A DNA stretch of 47,687 bases from Apostichopus leukothele. Taxonomy: Eukaryota > Echinodermata > Holothuroidea > Aspidochirotida > Stichopodidae. The stretch lies in assembly GCA_010014835.2 (NCBI GenBank), contig JAAAKB020000013.1, forward strand, positions 1,705,539-1,753,225, in the 5' to 3' direction. Shown here piece by piece: positions 12,320 to 22,991 of this stretch. Under the pieces are notes generated by a model. It saw nothing but the letters and a program-made list of their open reading frames with translations. It made no database searches and had not been told where the DNA came from. The number at the start of each line of letters is the position of its first letter. The stretch's first letter is position 1. A program made the position numbers and the translations under genes.

Positions 12320-13125
12320 CTGAAAATAAAATGTACAAAGCATGAAATGTTGCATCACTTGATACCGCTGATGAAGACTTAAAACCCTTCGAAGAAATCA
12401 TGTTTCATACATATTCATGTAAATATTATTCATCTGTTCACAACGTGCTAGAAGCACAGACCTTCGTCCATCTCTCGTCACGTTATCTGTTTCGATGCAT
12501 AATCAATTTACCCCTTTTTAATGAAAGGGCTTCAACTGATGATTGTATTGAACTTACTTTAAATATACATCCAGGGATGGCACACTACGACATGAAATCA
12601 GTTCTCGCAGGAATGAGAGATGGCCATCTGTACTCGTGATGAAGACCACCGGTGAACCAAAATTTCAAAATTTGCAATATAGTTTACAGACTAGAGATAT
12701 ACTAGGAATCATGCTCCCCCTGGGTGAAAATAAGACATACAGTACACTCCCAATAATCACTACAGGTCTACATGATAGAGACAAATGTCACATATGTCTT
12801 ATGTTTACCATTATTTATTACAATGTTTATTTTCTGTGAAGGAGATGGATTTTGCAAATGCTGAATCTAAAAGTAGTGACGTTCTTAAACATGATTTAAT
12901 GATGGTAGTAATTTCAAACACTGTTAATATTTACCTCGGAAATATGAAGAAGAAAAAGAAGGGGAGGGGAAGGTTTTGGATGACACAAAATGACGGCTTG
13001 CAGATGAGACTTTTAAACAAAAATATCTAAGATGTAAAGGTGGTTGTTGGGTTTTTGTCTCCTGTCACTTTCTGTTTGACATTTTGAACGAAACTTTCAA
13101 ATACCAAAACAGAAAATCTACCCAC

Positions 13126-13239
13126 CTTATTAAAAGCACGCAATAGGGACACAGAAATTGCACCTGAACCACACCCAATCTCTAATATCTTCAGTTCTTC
13201 GTCTTTCCTATAGTGGTCCGTGATGATTTCCACAAATAT
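13126..13239 (-). CDS. HEMK1: HEMK1, fourth coding exon (SAM-binding motif I)
   Basis: Residues 181-218. Contains methyltransferase motif I, LEIGCGSGAISVSLL (199-213), which contacts S-adenosylmethionine. Human HEMK1 has LEVGCGSGAISLSLL. The acceptor is AAAACTAG|ATATTT, with a weak pyrimidine tract; the donor is AAG|GTGGGT. Exact length 114 nt, phase 0 in and out. Confidence 0.95.
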
Positions 13240-14279
13240 CTAGTTTTCGGGAGGAAAGAAAGGTACTCTGTATAAATAAATCTTTTGCCATTTCTTACAG
13301 AGTATAGTACTAAACATCTCAACGAGAGTTCATGTCTCAGAAAAAAAATACAACCAATTTTGAAAAGTTTCAAACTTACTACGTACAAAGTTTGCCAGAC
13401 TCGAGCTGAAAGTGATCGTCGTCAATTTTAATATTTTGATAATCTCGAGAGCGCCAGAAGGCGACTACAGGGAAAGTGCAACCAAAGTGTGTCAGTGGTA
13501 GTATCTGCTGTTAATTACTGGAATAATAAATTTGGGGGCATGCCATGAGTGGTTCTGTGGTTTTATTAGATTTCTAACAGATAGATAAAAGAAAAAAACA
13601 GCATTACAGTAGATTCTTTGAAATTTGAATTCTGGGTGTATTGATTTTTACCTTTGATCGATATGTCACTGCACTAACATAGTGTTCAGGAAACACCTCG
13701 GAGAGTTAATGTTCTTTAATAAAGAATTTACATTTACCAAATGCAGAGGAAATGTTTGATTCAGCTGTAAGGTAGGAAATCTCTAAGGTTACAAATTGAT
13801 TAAGTGGTTATGGCTGGCTCAAGCCCTAATTACTATCACAGAAAAATATAGAACAAGATCATTGGATCAGAAATGATTAAATAAAAAGGAAAAGTGGGTG
13901 ACTAAGTAGAAATAGCTGGAAACTGATAAACAATACCTCACACAAATCTTCTTACACATTTATCAAACATTTCTTAGTCATCAAAATTTTCCAATTATCC
14001 AGAAGGTGGTTTACCTATCCTGTCAGGATCTTATGAGATGAAAACTTTATGGTGTATGATTCCATGTCTTATGCAATGCAAGCTTCCAATTAAATGGAAT
14101 GTTGTCAAACTATTTCATGCAAGACGGTGCTGTCGCTTGCAGAGTTGGGAAGGGTGAAGAGTATAAGCCCTGTGACTAATTTTTGCAGGTCCCAGTGTAA
14201 ATAACAAATTAACATGTGAGTCTCAAATTAAAACTGTGAGACTTGGCAGGAATGTAGCTATCATATGGACTGACTTCAA

Positions 14280-15105
14280 TACATAGCACAAATATACGAA
14301 CCATTATAAATAGCATGTAATAGTACTTATATGAACCAATAATCATAGCACATTATGGACTGTATACAACACACAATGCAGTGTTATAACTTAGATTGCA
14401 CTATATATTATGTAATATATGAACTGGAACAACATATACAGACTGATATAACACATAGCACATATAAACAGTGTAACAGCTTAGATAGTAGTATGTATTT
14501 GTACTGAAACAACATATAAGGACTGATACAGCAAATAGCACATGCAGTGTTACAGCTTAGATAGTAGAACATATATGAACTGGAACATATACGGACTGAA
14601 ACAACACATAGCATTTATCTGCAGTGCTACAGCTTAGATAGTACTTAGTCATATATGAACTGAAACAACATATACGAACTGATACAACACATAGCACATA
14701 TATGCAGTTTTACAGCTTAGATAGTAGTCATATATGAACTGAAACAACATATACAAATTGATACAACACATATATGCAGTGTTACAGCTTAGATAGTAGT
14801 ACATATGTGTACTGGAACAATATATACGGACTGATACAACACATAGCACATATGGGCAGTTTTACAGCTTAGATAGTAGATAGTAGTCATATATGAACTG
14901 AAACAACATATAGGAACTGATACAACACATAGCACATATGCAGTTATACAGCTTAGATATTAGATAGTAGTCATATATGAACTGAAACAACATATACTGA
15001 CTGATACAACACATAGCACATATGTGCAGTGTTACAGCTTAGATAGTAGTACATATATGGACTGAAACAACATATACATGAACTGTTACAGCACATAAAA
15101 TAGTC
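14280..15105. repeat. Minisatellite of 72-86 bp units in a HEMK1 intron
   Basis: The marker CAGCTTAGATA occurs at 14477, 14553, 14630, 14713, 14785, 14865, 14949 and 15035. Units carry TGAACTGAAACAACATATAC, then GACTGATACAACACATAGCA and CAGTGTTA. About ten units including degraded edges. Cysteine- and tyrosine-rich open frames on the minus strand are repeat artefacts. Confidence 0.9.
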
Positions 15106-15175
15106 TTTGAAACCAAATTTGTAACACATAGCTTATGGACAACTGGAATGTGATAAACAAGTAAAGAAATCTCAC

Positions 15176-15269
15176 CTCAGTTTCTGACCTGGGAATAAAC
15201 ACTGGCGGTTTCATGATCAATGTCATATCCCTGAAATCCCATTCACTGATAATATACTGTACTGGCATC
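15176..15269 (-). CDS. HEMK1: HEMK1, third coding exon (MPVQYI and FIPR motifs)
   Basis: Residues 150-180: [12 protein letters not shown] and [11 protein letters not shown]. Human HEMK1 has MPVQYILGEWDF and PPVFIPRPETE at this point. This is the hairpin linking the helical domain to the methyltransferase fold; the bacterial PrmC equivalent reads VLIPRPETE. The proline before Glu-Thr-Glu is replaced by Ser here. The acceptor is TGTTTGTAG|G and the donor GAG|GTGAGA, phase 0 out. The exon lies about 70 bp from the minisatellite at 14280-15105. Confidence 0.95.
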
Positions 15270-16436
15270 CTACAAACAGTAAATGGAAAATAAACTGTTT
15301 GTGATCATAGGTATAATACAATGGTATGTATTTACATTTTACAATAGTAAAGACCAAATTAAAATTTGCTGAAGGTACATATGTACATGTCCAATTGTCC
15401 AAATAATTTTCAGGTCATAAAGAAAAGCTGATTCTGACATCTTCGCAGTGTTCCTTGGAATCTAAAATAAAATATCTCAAGCACTTTCTACTTTAAGCTT
15501 GGCTTGTATAGTCGCTAACCGAAGTGATTCCAAAATGATTTCTTCACTTATAATCGTACATATCTCCCATAATCCATATCTTTAATCCCATATCTTTAAC
15601 TACCTCTCAACTGTGCTTCTGTCCTACTGTATCTCACAATTCTCTGCAATAGCTGCACCCCACCCCATATTTACCTGTTGTTACCCTGTTACTATAATCC
15701 TTCTACTACTTGATCTCCCCTCCAGCATTGTCTTCGATCCTAATTAAAATGCAACAAATGTGGTCACCAAATAGCCCAATTCAAACTACATGCTTCAGTG
15801 AGCAAGCATTGGACAATAGAATAAATGCCCCTTGCAATTGAAAAACACCATTCAGAAATATCCCTCAATGAACACAAACTATACAATTGACTACATAAAC
15901 TTCCCTTGGATCTGTGCACTGTACGCAAAAGACTGTGTACCAGGGATAAATGATTTAGAAACATGTATACATATATACATATTGTTAAAGTAATGTAAAA
16001 GGGTAAAGCTATAACATAAAATTGGAAAACATTGAACACATTAACCTGCCCCTACCCCAAAATCTTTATTCATAAAACCTTCAATCAGCACCTGGTGATT
16101 ACACTTAAAATCCATGACAATTGTTGGCGCAGAACACAAGCTTCACTACTTGGGTTTCATACAAGTTCACGAGGAAAGAGTGAAAAATGTTAAAACTTTC
16201 AACAACATTGGCTTCATGCATGTGATTAGCAATAATCTGAAAAAAAGTATTTGAGCGATAATTTCTTTTTTAAATCACACTGATCAGTATCTATTTGCTA
16301 TTAAAAGTTTATTTGGTGGAAAATTGGTTGCTGATCACTTCTAATCATTTTCAGGTTTGGTTAAAAGTGCTGAAATACAAAGGCAAAGATGATGTCACAG
16401 CTTCAATCGACTAGACACTCACCATTTCTTGATTAC

Positions 16437-16528
16437 CTTTTTAACCTTTGGTGACAAAGTCTGTCAATGTCTTCTTTCTCTTTCTTGGTTGGAAGGAGTG
16501 TCATGATGGAAGCATCGAGTTCATGAAA
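16437..16528 (-). CDS. HEMK1: HEMK1, second coding exon
   Basis: Residues 119-148 plus two bases of Arg149 (FHELDASIMTLL...RLCHQRLK), too short to stand out as an open frame. The acceptor is ATGTTTTCAG|TTTC and the donor AAAAAG|GTAATC. The segment corresponds to the end of the N-terminal helical domain, just before the RMPVQYI motif. It was found by phase matching between neighbouring exons: phase 0 in, and the AG|G split restores the conserved Arg-Met-Pro. Confidence 0.88.
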
Positions 16529-17779
16529 CTGAAAACATAACAATGATATACATGTTCTATGAAGTACAGGAATGAGTAGATACATAGGTTATGGTGCTTT
16601 CATTCCCGATGTATTTTCTCTGACTTTCTCCAGTGACTTCTACCAGCCAACTTCCTTCACTCTTTTTAAACAGTCTCTCCTTACTGTCTTTCTTTAAATC
16701 TAACTATCACAGTACACTCAAGCATAATTGGCTACCATTATATGACAAAATTCATTAGAAGAAACATTTAGAGCAGCTTAACAGAATACCAAGTGCTGTA
16801 CAGATTGTTAAAAGGAAATGTAAACAACTCTAGTTGTGTACAATACTTAATACCATAGAATTGGAATGAATGATAGCAACAACAAATAAAATGTTTTTTT
16901 TTTATTACCACAAGGAAAGAACCATCATACAATACTATACATCCAGGTGAAAGATGTCTTGGTTGGAAACAATCTTTTTTGCCAGAAACCATTTGAATTT
17001 GCCATAATTTCAAATACTGTCAAACTACTATATCAATCATGAAGAAGCTATCCTTTACAATGTGTTATCTATGTAAAAGTCAAATAATTACTTTCAGACA
17101 CTTATTTTTAACTTATTACCACCTGATTTCGTTAAATCAGTCATAACAGGGTGTAGTATTTTGGGAAGGCTTAGCTCAAAGATGATATAAAAATAAGATG
17201 GTGTTAAGTACTTAACTGACCTCTCATCTTAAAATTGTCTCGGTGAAATTTTCATGACATTTTCTTTTTAAACACATTATTTTTGCTATCGAGAATGAAG
17301 ATAGATAACATCATCAAATAATGACAAAATGGATGAATACACATGGTTTGTTTTCATCCTTTCATTAATTTTTGAATAAAATTGTCATTTAGCATGGAGA
17401 ATGAGGTGTGTGAACATTACACATTTCTGTACTGGGTAATATTTATAATTGTTTGAACCAGGAAGTCATTTTTCTGTGGATTTCCAAGGTACCTGCGACC
17501 ATCACTAACTCTGTCACACTTGTAATGATTAATTTACATTAAAATTTCAATCCAGTCATTAACTGTGATTTTCGTGACGAGAGTCGTGCCACTGATTTGA
17601 GTCACATTATACAAATGTCCTTAGCGAAAAAGTTCTCAACCTTGTCCACTTCCCCTTTGAAATCTACGGACTTTGGTCATGTCAGAGTAACTGGAGTCAC
17701 TTATTTAATAGTCATTTTCTTACGCCTGGAATTGTTATCCCAAAAGCTATTAAATAAAAAGAAACCAACGTGTACATAC

Positions 17780-18161
17780 CATTTTATTACCGAGGACATG
17801 GGCAACAATAGCTTCTACAGAGAGATCAGACTCTGGAACACCTTCCTCCTCAAGTAATTTTCTCCATCTTCTCTTCAATCCACCAATGGTCACGTCTTCG
17901 GATGTAACATCTTTTTCGTTCTTTGGAATATCAGAGGTAAAATATCTCTTTGGGAGTATAGTCCATCTTCTGTGACTCAAGGTTAACACTGCCTGCTTAT
18001 GATAAGAGAATAATCTACCACCACTGTTTATGTAATGATAATCTGTAAAGTCTCTGCGGAAATATAGTTCCCTCAGGTGCTTCCTGGATTGCCTTAAAAC
18101 AAGGCAACGGCTGCAAGTTGTAGCAGGAAACATTTTCCTCAAAAGTACGTTGTAACCCTCC
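17780..18161 (-). CDS. HEMK1: HEMK1 release-factor glutamine methyltransferase, first coding exon
   Basis: HEMK1 transfers a methyl group from S-adenosylmethionine to the glutamine of the GGQ motif of class I peptide release factors; the vertebrate enzyme is mitochondrial. I could splice eight coding exons (18133 to 9511) with consistent phases into one 375-residue frame; human HEMK1 is 338 aa. Here the start is the ATG at 18131-18133. The exon opens at an acceptor TTTATCATTTTCAG|GAGGG, so a 5' non-coding exon exists. The first about 60 residues are rich in Arg and poor in acidic residues, as expected of a mitochondrial targeting peptide. Residues 88-118 (LKRRWRKLLEEEG...AIVAHVLGNKM) match the helical substrate-recognition domain. 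The donor ATG|GTATGT is in phase 0. The gene lies inside the WNK intron on the same strand. Confidence 0.93.
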
Positions 18162-19815
18162 TGAAAATGATAAACCGAAATATAATATCACATGACAATT
18201 TCCAAGAATGACCATCCAGAGGATGAAAAAACAGAGCAAAATGTCGAGAAGGAAGGCTGGGGTGGAGGAAAAGGGAATCAGTCAGCCCTCAAAACAGCAT
18301 CACAGAAATGTCATCCTCTGATCATGTTGCATTTCACTTACAAGTCATTTGCTTGGATACTAGACTCCATTTGCACTGCAAATACTGTCACTGAAACCTG
18401 ATGGAATGGTACTAAATTTGCTTGAAGTACTTGGAGACACACTAAAAAACAACCACATTCAGTCATTTACATTCGCTTTGTTTAAAGATGAACAACTTGG
18501 GTCACATTTGCGTACTGCTCGGTACTTAATTGTCTTCAAAGTTCGAAACAACGTTTGCTATAGTTTACTGTATAGTAAAGGCTTCATAATTGATGCACCT
18601 TTGTAATTGACAAACCTTCAAATATTACTAACATGAACGATACAGCAGACAATTAACGTAAACTTTTTGCAGTCAAGCAGAGTTACATATTTGATGAACT
18701 CGTTTTAATCCATTTCAGGTATATGCTGAACAAATTATGTTTTTCTTAAAAAGCTTTTAACACCCTCCCCCCAGTTTTGCACGTTTTTTGGCATTTGGAA
18801 ATATTATTCCCTAAAAATAACCAAAAATAACCAAAAATTACCTCAATATAACACCACTACTCTCTGGGACCTGAACTGTCTGAGCTTAGAGGCTCAGAGC
18901 ATAGCAAACAGCATCCAAAGTCAATGGATGTATACTAAGGCCTAGGCCTACACTACAGTTAGGATATCGAATGAAAAAAATTGACATACGTCATTTTGTG
19001 GTCAAATTCTGCTCAATTGTATGTTGCGTAGGCACAGAACAATAAATATTTTGAGATAATTACATTTCTGAGGAACGACACATAGGCTATATAAAACTTA
19101 GACAGTTGAGTGATTTCAATATTTCGTTGATAGACATCGTTAGTCAATTCCTTAACTAAGTGGGTCAATTACGAGCCCACCATGCTAGTATATCAACTTC
19201 GAGCTGATCGATATATTGGCAATGATGTACTTAGAAGTTAGTTCTTGAACTTAGGTTAACCTTACTCTAACGTTAGATCTACCATCTTCTTGCCTTACTC
19301 AAACCTGGGAGCATGTGATTTTGGTATAGGACAAATTTAGGCTTTTACTTTTAGGCCAACATAACAGGCCTTGTCTATACACTCATTTCATATTTAATCC
19401 TAGGCCTAACCTACCATGAAGTTACTTTAACATAAGTTATATGAAACATGCAAGACATATCATGTAGGCCTTTCGTAAAGAGTCGTGTTGGTCTAGGCTA
19501 GGCCTAGTGGTACTTAGTGGTCTTTACCAAGGATAGGCGAAGGTCCTAAAGTTCGAGTCCCTTTATAACGTGTGTGGAAAGTCTTAGTTACCAAACATTC
19601 CAAAATGGGGCAACATTGGCCCAGCCTAACGTTAGGTCCCAAGCCCCTAAGTAGGCCTAAGTTGTCGTATTTCTCTATATTTTCCTAGGCCTTACTTTAG
19701 GCCATGATTACTCCCAGCAGCGATTCGGTAGGGTTTACTACAAGCTATTTAGTAACTAAATGATGGTAGTACAATGCAAAGAGTTGCATTTCCGTTTAAA
19801 GTTCTCACTTCTTAC

Positions 19816-20010
19816 CAGTTATGGTTCAGTAAGGCCCTGTGACAGACGACAAGTCAAGTCGTACATGTGTTGAATGTGTGATCGATCCAGGATCGAGCAC
19901 ACACGTCGAAATGTTTCTCAACGCATACTTTTTGTCGTAAGCCGTTTTTGCAAAATTGTGACCACACTGGGAATGTGTAAAAAATACTGTAACCAGGGAG
20001 TTGTTATGGA
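19816..20010 (-). other. HEMK1: Candidate 5' non-coding exon of HEMK1
   Basis: The first coding exon begins with an acceptor, so a leader exon must lie upstream. The best minus-strand donor I see is CATAACTG|GTAAGA, with exon end at 19816. The other boundary is the unknown transcription start and is only a guess. It would place HEMK1 and the plus-strand IRAK-like gene head to head, about 1.5 kb apart. Confidence 0.35.
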
Positions 20011-20035
20011 ACATGGAACAACTCCCTGCTGTAAC
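19987..20035. repeat. 35-bp foldback flanked by 7-bp direct repeats
   Basis: CAGGGAGTTGTT (19994-20005) and AACAACTCCCTG (20017-20028) are perfect inverted repeats around an 11-bp loop. The palindrome is bounded on both sides by CTGTAAC (19987-19993 and 20029-20035), like a tiny insertion with a target duplication. Confidence 0.85.
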
Positions 20036-20137
20036 TACATCTCGGATAGAACAATGGGTGCATATACGTTCTCTAGCTGTGCAAGTGGCAGTGACATCAT
20101 TTAAAGGGAAGTCATGATACTATATTACACAATGCAA

Positions 20138-20560
20138 GTGTGAGACGTATAATGGTTTTTCATGTAAAGTTGTTTAGTTACTTCAATGTTTTATTCCTAG
20201 CATGCTTGGCAGCCCGCCAGAATACGCAGAACGTTGTTGATAGAATCTATACTACGCGTTGTTGTGCGTCTTTCTGCGTACGTAATGTGCGTGACATGAT
20301 ATTATATTTGCATATATTTGCATTCAGCTGTGCGCGATCGAATGGCTTCTCCAATCAAGAGTTATGATTATTGGTTCTTATCGGCACTTCAGCCAATCAG
20401 CTGAGTGTGCGTACATGCTGGTTTATTCCAGTTTGCGTGACCATATGCATGATCAAAGAAGCAGATTTTCATATTCGAGAGTTCTCAGTTAGTCTTCGTC
20501 CCGTTTGGTACCCGGTCAAATAAACCCACCTCGAAATTTATTCAACGAGTTTTACTTCAT
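20138..20560 (+). mobile_element. Possible solo LTR
   Basis: A CpG-rich block unlike its surroundings contains CCAATCAGCTGA, then CCCGTTTGGTACCCGGTCAA followed by an AATAAA hexamer, and ends near CAACGAGTTTTACTTCA. A polyadenylation signal a short distance before the 3' edge is the usual layout of an LTR R-U5 end. I could not find a clean TG...CA boundary or a target-site duplication, so it could instead be a cellular promoter between HEMK1 and the IRAK-like gene. Confidence 0.3.
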
Positions 20561-21373
20561 CTTTCATGTGTTCATGCATTTCTTTAACTTGAGTGAACAC
20601 GACACACTTGTCTTGTATAGTAGACAATGCCCCTATTGACAATTAAGAAACTTGCTTGTTAAAGAAAAGGGTTCAGCCCCCTGAATCCCGGGGTCCCATT
20701 CCCATCCATTAGGTTGAACACAAATAATATTCCATTGAAAGAAAACCATCGACCCTCTGTCTGTCCAAGTGGGTAGCAAGCATTTGTGGCCTTCATTCCA
20801 AGGCTGCCAACTGTCAATGATTGGCTGTGATATCGCAGATTTGGGCAAAGCCAATAACTTTGTCACACGCAAAGTTTCTTGCCAGATGAAGAATGAAGCT
20901 TGCCCTTCGTCGTTTTGACATTTCAATTCAAACTTGAACAAAAATAAGGATGAAATATGTTTTGCCAAGGGTGCCCTTGGCCAGAATTTTAGTCTTTATA
21001 TGTCGTGGTCCAAAAAGAAACTAAAAGTGCTTTCTATAGCTATTGTGGCAATAGACGCAGCGCTCGTTACCGCACATTTTCACGCTTTCATCGCCGACTA
21101 GAGCAGTCGGCAACTTTCTTTCGCGAAACTGTTACCTGAGATGAGAAGATTGAAGACGTACACTCAGTTCTTATACAAATTCCGAACCTGGACAAGCAAA
21201 CGCCAAAGATATTGTGATACTGCACCAATTGATGCACCAGACCGCAAGAAAGAGCCACAAATGCTGCTTGACCAATGTTTTGTCGGATATTGGCTCCATG
21301 TACATTCCGCATACCTAGCAATATACAATCCCTATAACACCACTGTACACCTCACAAAAATACGGAAAACTTC

Positions 21374-21397
21374 GGGAGTTTCCCTTGAATGACGTCA
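21374..21397 (+). promoter_or_regulatory. NF-kB site next to a CRE upstream of the IRAK-like gene
   Basis: GGGAGTTTCC (21374-21383) fits the NF-kB/Rel consensus GGGRNWYYCC exactly. The full palindromic CRE/ATF site TGACGTCA (21390-21397) follows after 6 bp. The pair is about 230-250 bp upstream of the ATG at 21625. The matches are seen directly; function is inferred from position and from the role of IRAK proteins upstream of NF-kB. Confidence 0.5.
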
Positions 21398-21624
21398 TCA
21401 AGTTCCGGGATCACTGGAAAAGTGTGCTAGATTCGTCATACATTATCTCGGTAACAGTACAAAGACTACGTTGTCCGCTACACACAATATCATACAAGCC
21501 TAGCTTACTGCGTTTTGTAAGTCACTTGTAGGATATCGTTGTGTCAATTAAATCAAGTATTACGAGGAACAAGTACCAAGCCAGGCCTGAAATTGACATA
21601 AATCCCAAGCTTGCGTCAGACAAA

Positions 21625-21721
21625 ATGGCGCAATTCATTCGAGATATTCCTCCGAATATTCTGTTTAAACTGTACAACATGTTGGACATACCGGGCACAC
21701 GAAATAACTGGCGAGAGTTGG
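21625..21721 (+). CDS. IRAK/Pelle-like death-domain gene, first coding exon
   Basis: IRAK/Pelle proteins are recruited to Toll and IL-1 receptors by MyD88 through death-domain assembly and then act as Ser/Thr kinases upstream of NF-kB. The start is ATG 21625 in a good context (AAAATGG), with an in-frame TAG at 21529-21531 and no ATG between. The exon encodes residues 1-32 plus one base of Gly33: MAQFIRDIPPNILFKLYNML then DIPGTRNNWREL. The pattern F-I-x-x-IPP-x(4)-LYxMLD...W matches the start of the human IRAK1 death domain (FLYEVPPWVM...YKVMD...W). The donor is TTGG|GTGAGT. The gene sits in the WNK intron on the opposite strand. Confidence 0.8.
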
Positions 21722-22808
21722 GTGAGTTACTGTATGTTACTCATCCGTCATAACAGGTTGCTTGGGTCTCTGCAAATTACGTTGTTTGTTGTTCAGTTGC
21801 AACTTTACAACCCTAGCCACGGCAGTCTCCATTATTAATACTAATTTGACACTATTCGTAGTGCTAGGTGACCCAACGTCCCTCCTTTTGGGTGACAGTG
21901 TTTGATTTCCGGGGACGGTCCACAGAGTTCTTGTACCATATCCGCTAAAATAGTTGATTTAATGTGCCCGGACTGTTACTGGTGTCCCTGGAAGTTACCC
22001 CAATTTTTTTTAAAAGGCTATGAATATTGTAGAACTTCATCTCTTAGGTTGAAGGTAGCCATGGTTGCTAACTTAGGCTACATATTAAGTTCAGTCACAC
22101 ACAAAAGTTAACAGTAATCCAGATCACTGAATAATTTGACAGCCTTTGATTCACATTTACATAATCTTTTTGCAATTTTCTTATATTGCAGTTAATTTTA
22201 AGTTCTTTGACTCTGGATTGCATTTCAGACCAAAAGCATGTACGTTTATTGAATTTTTGTACAAAGTTGGCAGTTTGAAAAGTTTAGCAATTGACCATGT
22301 ATCTTTAGCTGACTACCAAAAATTAGATGCCTTCAAAATTCCAGCTGTCTCTTTGAAGGTACATCTTAAATACTACCCCATGTCATGTCACTGAATATCC
22401 TGAATGAAAGATGATCATCCAATCATGGTAGGCTGTGCTAGAACTTCCTTACCAACGCCTGAATGTTGCCGCATTACGGGGAAAAATGTGAGGGTCGAAT
22501 CATGTAATTATCAATGGTACTCGTTTATACCTGTATACATGTTAAATTATAATAATGCAAGAAACATTCAAATAATTACCTATTACAGCTCTACAAAGTA
22601 ACTCAAATATATGACAGACAAACGCAATGACGACTGTATAACCTAAATTGTATTCTTGGTCTGCTTTGGAATGTAGCACGCTTAGCTTTGAATGAATAAC
22701 ATAATGTAAACAAATTTAAGACATTCACATACGAATAGCAAAAGATCCAGGTTATCAATGCAAACTACGTACTTGTCAATAATGATCTTTTGTTCACATT
22801 ATTTTTAG

Positions 22809-22991
22809 GAGCCTATGCTGGATTTGATATGGGAGACATCCAGTGCTTTGAGAAGGCCAAGTACAGTGGAGGAAGTCCGACAGAACAGCTTTTGAGAGTG
22901 TGGGGGTACAGGAATATCCGGGTCACCGACCTCTACGAGACACTCGCACAAATGAGACATGCACAGGCCATGAAGCTTATCAAGCACTTAG
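22809..22991 (+). CDS. IRAK/Pelle-like gene, second coding exon (rest of death domain)
   Basis: The acceptor TATTTTTAG|GA joins in phase to the exon ending at 21721, giving WRELGAYAGFDMGDIQ. Residues 34-93 complete a six-helix death domain: FEKAKYSGGSPTEQLLRVWG (47-65) matches the region before the conserved Trp in IRAK4 (TGKSPTSELLFDWG). RVTDLYETLAQM and AMKLIKHL match IRAK1 (RVADLVHILTHL) and fly Pelle (AMRLIKDYV). The exon ends at one of two overlapping donors, TTAG|GTAGGT (end 22991) or GTAG|GTAAGC (end 22995), which differ in phase. No ProST linker or kinase domain follows in the window. The exon end lies inside the first unit of a minisatellite. Confidence 0.8.

Noticed and set aside
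14408-14849. Cys/Tyr-rich open frames on the minus strand, resembling short membrane peptides
   Set aside because: They are translations of the 72-86 bp minisatellite in a HEMK1 intron.
19505-19570. GTTCGAGTCC (B-box-like) with a possible A box upstream, suggesting a tRNA or tRNA-derived SINE
   Set aside because: T-arm and acceptor stems do not pair, and there is no SINE tail.
20633-20968. 111-codon minus-strand frame between HEMK1 and the IRAK-like gene
   Set aside because: Non-ATG start and no similarity; it contains a GCCAAGGG-TG-CCCTTGGC palindrome but nothing gene-like.
22192-22358. A plausible-looking exon between the two IRAK-like exons, with acceptor TTGCAG and donor AAG|GTACAT and an open frame
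   Set aside because: Its inclusion would leave phase 0 before an exon that needs phase 1, breaking the death domain. Direct joining of the flanking exons matches the family. The peptide is unrecognised.
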